Both the position numbers and the translations under genes were made by a program. From Acidobacteriota bacterium (GTDB lineage Bacteria; Actinomycetota; Acidimicrobiia; Acidimicrobiales; Ilumatobacteraceae): a stretch of DNA of 64,000 nt. Where the stretch lies: the NCBI GenBank assembly GCA_018970175.1, contig JAGWWV010000003.1, forward strand, positions 1-64,000, written 5' to 3'. Under the pieces are notes generated by a model that was given only the letters and a program-made list of their open reading frames with translations, had not been told where the DNA came from and made no database searches. Positions 1 through 8,231 of this stretch are shown in pieces; position 1 is the first letter of the stretch, and each line of letters starts with the position of its first letter.

Positions 1-316
1 CGTCCACGACCGCCGGGCGGCGGGCATGTACGGCTGGCCGTCCGCGTGGTCGCTTGTTGGCGACCACGCGGCCGTTCTCTAGGAGCTCTCCGCCCCAGAC
101 ACCCCATGGCTCTTCGCGTTGGAGTGCGTCGTTCAGGCATGCATCGCGCGAGGTGCACTTTGCACAAATGGCCTTGGCCCGACAGACGTCGACGTATTCC
201 TCGGAGAAGAAGAGATACGTGAGGGTGCCGTTGCCATCGGCGCAGCGCTTGGCCGACAAGAGGATCGGTTGCTCGAAGGGGATGAGTGTGTTGGGTGCAA
301 GCATGGTGATGTCCAT
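1..316 (-). CDS. whiB7: WhiB-family iron-sulfur regulator, WhiB7-like (C-terminus cut by window edge)
   Basis: Reading the minus strand from an ATG at 316 (alternative ATG at 304) gives at least 105 codons that run off the left edge. Four cysteines fit a WhiB [4Fe-4S] site: C25, then C51, C54 and C60 in a CxxCx5C arrangement. The turn EEPWGVWGGEL follows at about 68-78. After it comes KRPRGRP (88-94), the AT-hook typical of WhiB7, which sets this protein apart from WhiB1-4. WhiB7 proteins bind the primary sigma factor and activate intrinsic antibiotic-resistance genes. The long leader with a upstream ORF and terminator (separate entries) matches the known attenuation control of whiB7 genes. 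The WhiB family call is strong; the WhiB7 subtype rests on the AT-hook and the leader. Confidence 0.88.
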   Translation of the reverse strand, partial: MDITMLAPNTLIPFEQPILLSAKRCADGNGTLTYLFFSEEYVDVCRAKAICAKCTSRDACLNDALQREEPWGVWGGELLENGRVVANKRPRGRPAVHARRPAVVD

Positions 317-340
317 TTCGTGAGATGTGAGGCACGCCGG

Positions 341-379
341 AAAACGAAAAAGGCCGCCGGGTTCTTGAACCCAGCGGCC
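341..379 (-). terminator. Intrinsic terminator (attenuator) in the whiB7-like leader
   Basis: On the minus strand a GC-rich hairpin (379-352; arms GGCCGC/GCGGCC extended by GGGTTC/GAACCC, tiny loop) is followed directly by TTTTTCGTTTT (351-341). It ends only about 25 bases before the whiB7-like start at 316 and lies downstream of a 46-codon ORF. It is therefore placed to stop transcription inside the leader unless translation of the upstream ORF changes folding. A second hairpin (arms 404-410 and 387-393) sits just upstream and contains the upstream ORF stop codon, so it is a candidate anti-terminator switch element. Confidence 0.82.
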
Positions 380-401
380 TCGACTTCCGACGTTTTTTCT
401 C

Positions 402-542
402 TTACGTCGGGCTCCTGTCGGGGCGCTGGCTGGGTCGCTTATTCGTAAACGTGGCTGCGAACACCGGCTTGGTGGCGTGCCAATAAGCAGCCATGGCGGC
501 TGCGTGGCGGGCCGAAGCCTGGGCGCGGTTTACGAACAACAT
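402..542 (-). CDS. Upstream leader ORF (46 aa) of whiB7-like gene
   Basis: An ATG at 542 opens a 46-codon frame ending in TAA (404-402). The peptide begins MLFVNRAQAS and ends RPDRSPT. An internal ATG would give a 30-aa version. The stop codon falls in the 7-bp hairpin 387-410, immediately before the leader terminator. In mycobacteria and streptomycetes whiB7 leaders carry short ORFs whose translation state controls terminator read-through, and this arrangement is the same. No clear Shine-Dalgarno sequence precedes the ATG. That the ORF is translated and regulatory is inference from its position. Confidence 0.6.
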   Translation of the reverse strand: MLFVNRAQASARHAAAMAAYWHATKPVFAATFTNKRPSQRPDRSPT

Positions 543-574
543 GCGGAATGTAGGAAACCACGTCGGCAGCGAAA

Positions 575-590
575 CGTCAACCGATTTAAT
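575..590 (-). promoter_or_regulatory. Candidate WhiB7-type promoter element (AT-rich block plus -35)
   Basis: Minus strand: ATTAAAT (590-584), then CGG, then TTGACG (580-575), about 33 bases upstream of the leader ORF. WhiB7-activated promoters characteristically have an AT-rich block directly upstream of the -35 hexamer, and whiB7 is autoregulated. No good -10 box is visible at normal spacing (TACATT at 552-547 is 22 bases away), so this is only a candidate. Confidence 0.4.
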
Positions 591-648
591 GCAAACCCAC
601 GCAAGTCCTTGTAAATCAGGGTTTGGGCGGCTGAATTAGGGTGCTGCC

Positions 649-1410
649 GTGACCACCGGAGCCCCGATCGAGCTGGAATTCCCGGCGGTTCCGGGGGCTG
701 GCCGGGTGTTTCGAGCCCACCGCCGGGTGAGGCTCGGCGATGTCACCCCCCGCGGGAGGCTGCGGCTCGATGCCTGTGTGAGATACCTCCAGGACATCGC
801 CCACGACGACGCCCGTGAAGCCGCCTATGCCGATCGCGACGGATGGGTGGTGCGCCGCACCGCAATTCGGGTGCATCAGTTCCCGGTCTTCCAGGAACCG
901 CTCGCACTGCAGACGTGGTGTGGTGGCATTGGTTCACACTGGGCCGAGCGCTGCACACTGATCGAAGGAGAACGCGGCGGGCGTATCGAAACCGCGGCGA
1001 TCTGGGTGCACGTCGACCTGGCGACCATGGCGCCGGCGAAACTGGCGCCGGACTTTCTTGCGGTGGTGGCTGAATCGGCGGGAAACAGACGTGTCGGTGC
1101 CCGGGTTCTTCTTCGGGACCGTCCGGTGCCCGACGAGCAGCGTCATCCATGGCCCTTGCGATTCTCCGACATGGATGCGCTCGGTCACATGAACAACGCT
1201 GCGTATTGGGAGGCCGTCGAAGAATGGCTCGGCGCACACCGCGACATGCGCGCACCACTCGACGTGGTGTTGGAACACCTGGCCCCCGTTCACCCGGAGC
1301 ACGAAGTTGCGACCGTCGTTCGTGAGTCCACGAGTCACACGATGATTTGGCACGAATCCGCGGGCGATGTCGTCGCAGCGACGCAGATTCGTCGCGCGCT
1401 GATCAGCTGA
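649..1410 (+). CDS. Acyl-ACP thioesterase family protein (double hotdog)
   Basis: This 253-aa protein with a GTG start has two hotdog halves. The first carries the helix RLDACVRYLQDIAHDDA (about 39-55). The second carries FSDMDALGHMNNAAYWEAVE (about 172-191), the D/N-rich signature of 4-hydroxybenzoyl-CoA/acyl-ACP thioesterases. Members of the family hydrolyse the thioester of acyl-ACP or acyl-CoA in the cytoplasm and release free fatty acid; the acyl specificity cannot be read from sequence. It is transcribed divergently from the whiB7-like leader. It overlaps the convergent MBL hydrolase by 8 bases at the 3' end. Confidence 0.85.
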   Translation: MTTGAPIELEFPAVPGAGRVFRAHRRVRLGDVTPRGRLRLDACVRYLQDIAHDDAREAAYADRDGWVVRRTAIRVHQFPVFQEPLALQTWCGGIGSHWAERCTLIEGERGGRIETAAIWVHVDLATMAPAKLAPDFLAVVAESAGNRRVGARVLLRDRPVPDEQRHPWPLRFSDMDALGHMNNAAYWEAVEEWLGAHRDMRAPLDVVLEHLAPVHPEHEVATVVRESTSHTMIWHESAGDVVAATQIRRALIS

Positions 1411-2470
1411 CGCGTACGTACTCGAGCAGTCCGTCGCGTTGACGGCATTGGAATTCGCCGGCCAACCGAAGGTGTTCGAGATGTGCGAATGTCTCACTGT
1501 CGGCCATCGGTCCCTGCGCGCGGGCCGAAAAGAGATGTCGCGCGATGTCCATCACCGTGGCCGGACGATCAAAGTCGGCGCCGATTTGGCGCAACTTGTC
1601 GAGACGTTCGATGTGGTGTTCCTTGATGTGTTCGACGCGCTCGACCACGTTCGTGAACGGTGTGCCGTGGGCCGGAAGAGCCATCTTCATCTGCGTGCCG
1701 AGGCTTCCGATCTTGTCGAGTGAGCCGAAGAACTCGCGCAAGGGGTCGACCGCACGGGTCATCCCTGAAATGTGCGGTGTGATCGTGGGCAAGACATGGT
1801 CACCGCTGATGAGGAGACCCGACTCGGGGTCGAGGAGACAGAGATGGTCTTCGGTGTGCCCGGGCGTGTGAATTGCCAGCCACTCACGGCCGGCAAGCAT
1901 GACGCGGTCACCCTCGTCGACGCGGCGCGTCGGATGCGGCACACCGAACACCCGCGGAAACTTCGCGTGCATTCGCAGACGGGCCCTGCGCGACCACGGA
2001 ATGTCGTAGCCGCGACCACCCCACGGCGTTTCGCCATTCGGGCGAATCTGGGGAGTGAGCAGAGGGGCATCCTCGACGTCGATGTCGGGTGGTTCGTATG
2101 GATCCCACCAGAGGCGGAAACGGCGGTGGGCGATGATCTCAGCACCGACGTCTTTGCGCAAGCGTCCGGCACCGCCGTAGTGATCAGGGTGGCTGTGGGT
2201 CACGAGGACCGAATGAACGCGCTTCAGGGGCACACCGATGGCGCGCAGGCGAGCCTTCAATACGGTGAAGGATTCGCGGCCGGGCATACCTGGATCAACG
2301 ACGGTGACACCGCGGTCGTCCTCGAGGACGTACATGTTCACATGGCCGAGGCCGGGAAGATCGATGGGTAGTTGCGTTCGCAACACACCGGGAGCCAACT
2401 CGGTGATTTCGTCGGTTGCGCGTTGGGCTTCCTGGCGCACGGGGCGAGGAGAGTCGGCCGTCGAAGTCAC
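1403..2470 (-). CDS. MBL-fold metallo-hydrolase
   Basis: This 355-aa protein has the metallo-beta-lactamase metal-binding motif HSHPDH at residues 92-97, HTPGHTEDH near the middle and SGDH near 225, which together are the ligands for a two-metal centre. The C-terminal part (after about 260) is a winged-helix-like extension of the kind seen in LACTB2/glyoxalase II-like hydrolases. Substrate is unknown; thioester or phosphodiester hydrolysis is typical of the fold. The GTG start at 2470 lies 9 bases after the oligoribonuclease stop, so the two are probably one transcript with orn first. Confidence 0.85.
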   Translation of the reverse strand: MTSTADSPRPVRQEAQRATDEITELAPGVLRTQLPIDLPGLGHVNMYVLEDDRGVTVVDPGMPGRESFTVLKARLRAIGVPLKRVHSVLVTHSHPDHYGGAGRLRKDVGAEIIAHRRFRLWWDPYEPPDIDVEDAPLLTPQIRPNGETPWGGRGYDIPWSRRARLRMHAKFPRVFGVPHPTRRVDEGDRVMLAGREWLAIHTPGHTEDHLCLLDPESGLLISGDHVLPTITPHISGMTRAVDPLREFFGSLDKIGSLGTQMKMALPAHGTPFTNVVERVEHIKEHHIERLDKLRQIGADFDRPATVMDIARHLFSARAQGPMADSETFAHLEHLRLAGEFQCRQRDGLLEYVRVS

Positions 2471-2479
2471 GGTGAAAAA

Positions 2480-3010
2480 CTACTTGAACACGTTCGCGCG
2501 GTAGTAGGCGAGTTCGTGAATGCTGTCACGAATGTCGTCGAGCGCCCGATGATTGCCCGTCTTGGCGGGTTTGCCGGCATCGACCTGCGGATACCAGCGT
2601 TTCACGAGTTCCTTCACGCTGGAGACATCGACGCACCGGTAGTGGAGGTAGTTCTCGATGTCGGGAAGATACGCGGCGAGGAACCGGCGATCGGTACCGA
2701 TGCTGTTGCCACAGAGGGGCACCGCCTTCGGTGCGCCGATGTGTGACTTCAGAAACTGGAGGGTTTCCCGTCCTGCTTGTTCGAGGGTCACCGTTGACCG
2801 ACGGATTTCTTCGAGAAGGCCCGACTTTGTGTGCATCTCGACGACGATCGGAGCCATCGCGGCCAGAACGTCATCGGGTTGGTGGATGACGATGTCGGGA
2901 CCTTCGGCGACGATGTTCAACTCGTCGTCGGTGATGATCGTCGCGATTTCGACGATTCGGTCGGAAGTTGGGTCGAGTCCCGTCATTTCCAGGTCCATCC
3001 ACGCCAACAC
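2480..3010 (-). CDS. orn: Oligoribonuclease
   Basis: This 176-aa protein is the normal length for Orn. The N-terminal exonuclease motif DLEMTGLD (about 6-13) supplies the first two acidic ligands of the DEDDh active site, and HRALDDI near the C-terminus supplies the last His and Asp. Orn degrades di- to penta-ribonucleotides to mononucleotides, the last step of RNA turnover, and also clears linear pGpG from c-di-GMP breakdown. The GTG at 3010 is chosen because it places the WMDLEM motif correctly; the next ATG would cut into it. It is divergent from dut with only 34 bases between start codons. Confidence 0.95.
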   Translation of the reverse strand: MLAWMDLEMTGLDPTSDRIVEIATIITDDELNIVAEGPDIVIHQPDDVLAAMAPIVVEMHTKSGLLEEIRRSTVTLEQAGRETLQFLKSHIGAPKAVPLCGNSIGTDRRFLAAYLPDIENYLHYRCVDVSSVKELVKRWYPQVDAGKPAKTGNHRALDDIRDSIHELAYYRANVFK

Positions 3011-3044
3011 GTCACCAAAACTACCGTTGTTCTAGATTCACCGT

Positions 3045-3479
3045 GTGCCAAAAGTTGCAATTCAGCAACTCGATCCCGATCTGCCGTTGCCCGTCGTCGC
3101 ACACCGTGGCGATGCAGGGGTTGACCTCTACGCGCGCGAAGATGCGCGGGTTCCACACGGCGGTGGTCGTGTCCTCGTTCCGACCGGTATCGCCGTCGCC
3201 ATCCCCGAAGGTTTCGCGGGGCTCGTCCTGCCGCGCAGTGGCCTCGCCTTGAAGCACGGCATCAGCCTGGTGAACACCCCCGGACTGATCGATGCGGGTT
3301 ACCGCGGCGAGTTGAAATGCGTCCTCATCAACACGGACCCCGTCACGGACTACGACGTCAAACGCGGCGATCGCATCGCACAGTTGGTCATCCAGCGGGT
3401 CGAAGAAGTGACGTGGCAGGTGGTCGAATCGCTCGATGGGTTCGACCGCGGTGGCGGGTTCGGCCACTCCGGGCGTTAG
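3045..3479 (+). CDS. dut: dUTP diphosphatase
   Basis: This 144-aa trimeric-type dUTPase has its five conserved motifs visible: [28 protein letters not shown] (uracil pocket with catalytic Asp), [11 protein letters not shown], and the glycine-rich C-terminal FDRGGGFG that closes over the active site. It converts dUTP to dUMP and pyrophosphate, keeping uracil out of DNA and feeding thymidylate synthesis. Start is GTG at 3045. A TAGATT box 6-7 bases upstream suggests a leaderless transcript. The 3' end overlaps the convergent kinase-like gene by 4 bases. Confidence 0.96.
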   Translation: MPKVAIQQLDPDLPLPVVAHRGDAGVDLYAREDARVPHGGGRVLVPTGIAVAIPEGFAGLVLPRSGLALKHGISLVNTPGLIDAGYRGELKCVLINTDPVTDYDVKRGDRIAQLVIQRVEEVTWQVVESLDGFDRGGGFGHSGR

Positions 3480-4567
3480 AGAATCTCGCGCGCTTTCGTC
3501 GCCATCGGGATGTGCCAGCCGCGCTCCATCCAGCGGCGCGACAGCAACTTGCCGTTTTCGTCGCCCACGTCGAAGCTGGCGACCATCGAACCCGGCGCGA
3601 CGACACCCCACAGCGCCTGCAGCCTGAACTCGTACCAGAACTGATTCCAGTCGTAGTCACGAACACCTGCGGTACCGAGCGCATCGTGGTACATCTTCAA
3701 GAGGCGCATGCCGTGTTCGTCCCACAACGCCTTGTCGGCCGACGAACCCATGAGATACGCGACGTCCTGTGCCGGTGTTGCCTTGATCACCAACTGGAAG
3801 TCGATGAACTTCATCTTCGTCGCATCGGCGTTGAAGAACATGTTCTCGAGCCGTGCGTCGCCGTGGCACATCGTGTGGGCGACCTCGCCCGTCCTCTTGA
3901 TGATCGAGTCGAACTGCGCGGCGAGTTCGTGACCGAGGTCGACTGCTTCGCGGCCGATGACATCGACCCAGTCCTTCTCAATGACCGACATTGCATTGCG
4001 CATGATGTCGGGGACCACGACCAGGTTTGCGGGGGAGTCGTTGCGCGGGAGCCAGTCCATTTCGTCGAGGTCGGAGTGTTTCCACCACGCCGCATGGAAC
4101 TTGGCAAGTTCGCGCAGGGCGATCTCCAGCTGCCCGACCGTGGCGCCGGCGGTCTGCTGGCCGACCTGCAGGTCGCGTATCTCCTCGAGGACGAGAACGA
4201 ATTCTCCTGCATCGACATCCATGTCGTTGTAGTAACAACCAACGACGTCGACCGGGGTGCGGCTCGCCATCTGTTTGAAGAACTGACCCTCGCGCACGTA
4301 GAGCCCGAGTGCGAGACCAACCGTCTTGTTTTCCGGTGCGTTCGTCGGGATCTTGAGGACCATCGACGTCGGGCCGGAGTTTGGTTCGGTGTAGTCGACG
4401 ACGAGACGAACGAGCGTGCCGAACACCCCGGTGCCGCCACCCAAAGGTTCTTGGCGCACCGAGCCGACCTCGATGTGCGGCTCGATGATTCCAGTCGACT
4501 GCAGAGCCTGTGTGAGCCACGACGCAGTGACCTGTCGTGGTGTTGCGGGTCGAGCCAGTCCGGCCAT
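3476..4567 (-). CDS. Phosphotransferase/ecdysteroid-kinase-like family protein
   Basis: This 363-aa protein has a kinase-like (APH/CHK) fold. The catalytic loop [13 protein letters not shown] carries the HxD and downstream Asn, and FIDFQLV is the DFG-equivalent metal-binding Asp. An N-terminal glycine-rich stretch ([11 protein letters not shown]) is the likely nucleotide loop. Relatives phosphorylate small alcohols or ecdysteroid-like compounds; many actinobacterial copies occur beside CoA-dependent catabolic genes, as here next to a CoA-transferase. A G-rich Shine-Dalgarno-like stretch precedes the ATG at 4567. Substrate is unknown, and an antibiotic-resistance role should not be assumed. 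Confidence 0.75.
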   Translation of the reverse strand: MAGLARPATPRQVTASWLTQALQSTGIIEPHIEVGSVRQEPLGGGTGVFGTLVRLVVDYTEPNSGPTSMVLKIPTNAPENKTVGLALGLYVREGQFFKQMASRTPVDVVGCYYNDMDVDAGEFVLVLEEIRDLQVGQQTAGATVGQLEIALRELAKFHAAWWKHSDLDEMDWLPRNDSPANLVVVPDIMRNAMSVIEKDWVDVIGREAVDLGHELAAQFDSIIKRTGEVAHTMCHGDARLENMFFNADATKMKFIDFQLVIKATPAQDVAYLMGSSADKALWDEHGMRLLKMYHDALGTAGVRDYDWNQFWYEFRLQALWGVVAPGSMVASFDVGDENGKLLSRRWMERGWHIPMATKAREIL

Positions 4568-4605
4568 GTCATCCCCCCAGGATGTGTCGATGAGCGGTCC
4601 GGGTG

Positions 4606-5850
4606 TCAGCGGGACCGCGGCTTGCGGCTCAAGAGTATTCCACTGTCGGCGAGCGAAGCGAGGTCGTTGTCACTGAGCCCCAACAGTTCGGTGAAGACCG
4701 ACTCGTTGTCCTCGCCCGGATACCTCGGTTCGCCCGAAGTCGTCGTGTCGGCGTCGGAGAACCGCCATGGAGCGTTGGGAATGCGAATCGTGCCGCCGCC
4801 GCGGTTGCTCACTTCGACGGTCACGCTGCGTTCGCGACCCCATTCGGTGTCCGCAACCTCACGAGGTGAGCGGATCTTGCCGGATGCCAATTGGAATCGA
4901 GCCAGGGCTTCTTCGATGGCAATCGCATCGGGCATTGTCGCCGCCCAGTCGCGCAGTATCCGTTGAATTTCGTCGAGATGGGCGAGACGGCTCGGTACGT
5001 CGGCAAAGCGTGGATCCGAGATCATGTCTCCTCGCCCCGCTCCGTTCATGAAGTTGTCGAACGTTCCGCGCTCGGCGGGGTGTCCGCTGACAACCACCTT
5101 GTCACCGTTCGCCGCGGTCAACACCGGATAGTTCGCGGGTTGAAAAGAGCGAATTTGCTCGGGTGGAACGGGTTCCGTCCATAGGTCGTCGTGAGCGTGT
5201 TCGTTCACATAGAGCATTGTCTGTGCCATCGCCACGTCGATCCACTGCCCACGACCCGTGCGACCACGCTGGATTACCGCGGCGAGAATCGCCGTGCAGG
5301 TTTCCATTGCGGTATAGACGTCGGCGTGTGAATACGGATCGTTGGCGTACTGTCCGCCACGCGCGTCGCCTTGGTACTTGGTGATTCCTGTTTCGGCGCC
5401 GACGACGGGCGCATATGCACGACGATGGACCCATGGGCCGGTGTTGCCGTAGCCGGTGATCGAGGCGTAGATGAGACGCGGATTGATCGCACTCAGCGTG
5501 GCGTAGTCGAGCTGCAAACGTTGCATGACGCCGGGTCGGAAGTTTTCGACGATGATGTCGACGTGCTCGACGAGGCGATGTACGAGCGCGATCGCCTCGG
5601 GCTTCGAGAGGTCGAGGCAGATGTTCTTCTTGCCGACGTTCTGCTGCACGAAGTAGGTGGATAGTGAGTTCACGCGGGGATTGGTAAACCGAGTGAGGTC
5701 GCCTTCGGGTGGTTCGAGCTTGATGACGTCGGCCCCGAGATCACAGAGCATCCGCGTCGCGTGCGGACCAGTGAGGACCCGGCTGAAATCGAGGACCCGC
5801 AGTCCGCTGATCGGCCTGTCCGTGCCGCTCGAACCCCCTGTCGTCCCCAT
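4606..5850 (-). CDS. CaiB/BaiF family (class III) CoA-transferase
   Basis: From the ATG at 5850 the protein is 414 aa, normal for the family. It opens with PISGLRVLDFSRVLTGPHA, continues with DLGADVIKLEPPEGD and has NVGKKNICLDLSKPEA and VENFRPGVM, all class III CoA-transferase landmarks. These enzymes move CoA between carboxylic acids through enzyme-bound anhydride and thioester intermediates, usually in catabolism of carnitine, bile acids, aromatic acids or branched fatty acids. An upstream in-frame ATG (5889) would overlap the divergent cyclase gene start. It lies 38 bases upstream of the kinase-like gene, probably in one operon. Confidence 0.88.
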   Translation of the reverse strand: MGTTGGSSGTDRPISGLRVLDFSRVLTGPHATRMLCDLGADVIKLEPPEGDLTRFTNPRVNSLSTYFVQQNVGKKNICLDLSKPEAIALVHRLVEHVDIIVENFRPGVMQRLQLDYATLSAINPRLIYASITGYGNTGPWVHRRAYAPVVGAETGITKYQGDARGGQYANDPYSHADVYTAMETCTAILAAVIQRGRTGRGQWIDVAMAQTMLYVNEHAHDDLWTEPVPPEQIRSFQPANYPVLTAANGDKVVVSGHPAERGTFDNFMNGAGRGDMISDPRFADVPSRLAHLDEIQRILRDWAATMPDAIAIEEALARFQLASGKIRSPREVADTEWGRERSVTVEVSNRGGGTIRIPNAPWRFSDADTTTSGEPRYPGEDNESVFTELLGLSDNDLASLADSGILLSRKPRSR

Positions 5851-5887
5851 GAAATCGCCACCGTACAGGGCGGGTACGGTCTCGGTC

Positions 5888-6895
5888 ATGACGAAGAGCG
5901 ACCTGCCCGCATACCGCGATTTACCCCGCCGTGGGGGCCTTCCTGCCGCCTGGGACGTGTGGGCCGGGGGTGACGCCCGGTACTTCGGGTGCCTCAACCT
6001 CCTGACACCCGAGAGAGTGGCGGCGGCGGCGAAATTGGTGGCGAAGGGTGCGGTCTTTCCCATGAATTGGGACATGCGCAAGCCCGACCCGCCGCTTTTT
6101 GGACGCAGTCCGTTTGGCCACGAAGTCACGGGCGACGAACGTTCGGTCAGCCACGACGACGTGTTGCACGCCTGGAACACGCAGTCGTCGAGTCAGTGGG
6201 ACGGCTTCCGGCACATTCGCAACTTTGCGGCACAGCACGACGAACCCGGAACCGGTCACTTTGGTGGAGTCACTGACGACGAACACGGTGTGCACCACTG
6301 GGCTCAGCGCGGAATCGCCGGCCGCGCGGTGTTGTGCGACGTTGCGCGCTGGCGCGAGTCGATCGGACGACCGATCGTCCATGATCAATCCGATCCGATC
6401 GAAGCCGACGAGCTGCTCGAATGCCTGGCTCACCAGGGAACCGACCTTGAAGAGGGCGACATTCTTCTCGTGCGAACCGGATGGATCGGGTGGTACGAAC
6501 GTCAGCCCATCGAGGTGCGCGAGCGAATGGCGATCGTCAGTGAACTACGCACCCCGGGGTTGCGGTCAGACGAGCGTACGGCCGAAGTTCTGTGGGACAT
6601 GCACATCGCCGCAATCGCCGCCGACAACCCGGCCGTCGAAGTGTGGCCACCCGGAGCACTGCGAACGAGCGAAGAAAATGCTGAGGTTCGTTCCGATCGT
6701 CGTCGTATGCACGAGATCTTCACTCACACGCTCTTTTTGCCGATGCTCGGCTTGCCCCTCGGAGAGATGTTCGTGCTCGACCAACTTGCCGACGATTGCG
6801 CGGCTGATGGTCGCTACACGGGCTTCTTCACCTCGGCTCCGCTCAACTTGCCCTCGGGAGTGGCGTCTCCGCCGAACGCACTCGTCATCAAGTGA
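5888..6895 (+). CDS. Cyclase family protein (KynB-like fold)
   Basis: The 335-aa protein belongs to the metal-dependent hydrolase family that includes kynurenine formamidase. It shows SQWDGFRHIRNFA in place of the KynB HxGTHxDxPxH core, as in the longer actinobacterial/fungal branch. It also has VLCDVARW and ILLVRTGW, typical of the family. Family members hydrolyse amides or lactone-like rings; the substrate is unknown. The ATG at 5888 is chosen because an upstream extension would run into the CoA-transferase on the opposite strand; the two start codons are 37 bases apart and share a promoter region. It is convergent with the M20 gene, with 3 bases between stops. Confidence 0.8.
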   Translation: MTKSDLPAYRDLPRRGGLPAAWDVWAGGDARYFGCLNLLTPERVAAAAKLVAKGAVFPMNWDMRKPDPPLFGRSPFGHEVTGDERSVSHDDVLHAWNTQSSSQWDGFRHIRNFAAQHDEPGTGHFGGVTDDEHGVHHWAQRGIAGRAVLCDVARWRESIGRPIVHDQSDPIEADELLECLAHQGTDLEEGDILLVRTGWIGWYERQPIEVRERMAIVSELRTPGLRSDERTAEVLWDMHIAAIAADNPAVEVWPPGALRTSEENAEVRSDRRRMHEIFTHTLFLPMLGLPLGEMFVLDQLADDCAADGRYTGFFTSAPLNLPSGVASPPNALVIK

Positions 6896-6898
6896 CGT

Positions 6899-8152
6899 TC
6901 AGGACAACCTGACGCCGAGGTGACGTAGAGCCATCGCGGCATACAACGACACGCCGACTTCCATGGCGTCTTCGTCGAACATCACCCGGTTCGAATGGTT
7001 CGGGGCGGCCGTTGCCGGATTCTGACCGGAGGGAGTTCCGCCGAGGAACATGATCGAGCCCGGCAGTCGTTCGAGGACGTAACTGAAGTCCTCGGCTGCC
7101 ATGACCGGATTCGGAAGCTGAACCACCTTCTTGTCGCCGAGAATCGAGGTCGCAACCTCCGTGGAAAAGCCCGCGAACGTTGGATCGTTCACGGTGACGG
7201 GGTAGCCGAGATGGATCTCGACCTCGGCCGACAGCCCGTGTGCCGCGGCTATTCCCATCGCAACCTGTGAGATCAGTTCGTGGACCTTTGAGCGAGTCTT
7301 TGCGCTCATGGCCCGGATGGTGCCCTCGATGCTGGCTGTTTCGGGGATGACGTTGTACGTCGTTCCTGCATTGATCCTCGCAACCGTCACGATCGCAGGA
7401 TCGAAAGCATCGATGCGCCGCGTCACCATGCTCTGTAGCGCCTGGACGATTTCGCAGGCGACGGGAATCGGATCGCTGGTGAGGTGAGGCGCCGATGCAT
7501 GCCCGCCGGCACCTTTCACGCGAATCTCGAGTTGATCACTCGATGCCATGATCGCCCCGCCTCGGATACCCGCCATGCCGACGGGCAACGTCGAAGTGAT
7601 GTGAAGAGCAAAGGCTCCAGTGAGAGGAGAATCGCTGCCGTCGACGTTCTTCGGAAGGTCGAGCAGTCCTTCGTCGATCATGTGACGCGCCCCGTGGTGG
7701 CCCTCTTCGCCGGGCTGAAACATGAAGAGCACCCGTCCGGGAATGTCACCCTTGCGGTCGGAGAGCAGATGTGCGGCCTGCACGAGCATGCTCGTGTGTG
7801 TGTCGTGTCCGCAGGCATGCATCATGTTCGCGTTCTTCGATGCGAAGTCGAGCCCCGTGTCCTCGGGCATGGCCAGCGCATCCATGTCACCGCGGAGCAA
7901 GACCGTTGGTCCGGGCTTGTCACCAGTGAGAAGTGCGGCAATGCCGCTCGTCGTCTTGTGCAGGGTGACGTCAAGGGGAAGCCCGTCGAGCGCCTCGAGA
8001 ACCTGGTCGCGCGTCACGGGAAGGTCGTTGCCGATCTCGGGATGTTGATGCAACGAACGTCGCAGCGCGACCGCCGCATCCTGCAGCCCACGGGCCTGGT
8101 CGCGGAGTTCTCTGCTGGGGCCGTGCTGTTCGATCAGCGCTTCTACCGACAT
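6899..8152 (-). CDS. M20 family metallopeptidase / amidohydrolase
   Basis: This is a 417-aa protein from the ATG at 8152. It carries LLRGDMDALAM, MHACGHDTHTSML (metal-binding His and Asp), and FQPGEEGHHGARHMI, with the catalytic Glu. The lid domain begins around 190 and includes GAGGHASAPH. This is the zinc amidohydrolase branch (hippurate hydrolase, N-acyl-L-amino-acid or IAA-amino-acid hydrolase), which frees amino acids from N-acyl conjugates. The predicted start abuts the divergent NUDIX reading frame. The exact substrate cannot be read from sequence. Confidence 0.88.
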   Translation of the reverse strand: MSVEALIEQHGPSRELRDQARGLQDAAVALRRSLHQHPEIGNDLPVTRDQVLEALDGLPLDVTLHKTTSGIAALLTGDKPGPTVLLRGDMDALAMPEDTGLDFASKNANMMHACGHDTHTSMLVQAAHLLSDRKGDIPGRVLFMFQPGEEGHHGARHMIDEGLLDLPKNVDGSDSPLTGAFALHITSTLPVGMAGIRGGAIMASSDQLEIRVKGAGGHASAPHLTSDPIPVACEIVQALQSMVTRRIDAFDPAIVTVARINAGTTYNVIPETASIEGTIRAMSAKTRSKVHELISQVAMGIAAAHGLSAEVEIHLGYPVTVNDPTFAGFSTEVATSILGDKKVVQLPNPVMAAEDFSYVLERLPGSIMFLGGTPSGQNPATAAPNHSNRVMFDEDAMEVGVSLYAAMALRHLGVRLS

Positions 8153-8231
8153 GAAACCATCGTGGCACACTTTGCAGGTGACCCCAGTCAGCCCGGATGC
8201 TCCTCTCGATGGTGCGCGGGAAGGCGTCGAG

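Noticed and set aside
54-448. Two plus-strand open frames (89 and 109 aa)
   Set aside because: They are antisense to the whiB7-like gene and its leader; the minus strand has the WhiB motifs.
3476-4567. Aminoglycoside-resistance kinase
   Set aside because: The fold is APH-like, but the catalytic loop and context fit the broad CHK/ecdysteroid-kinase-like family; resistance is not supported.
3317-4966. 549-aa plus-strand open frame
   Set aside because: Antisense to the APH-like kinase and the end of the CoA-transferase; no domain pattern, while the minus strand has clear motifs.
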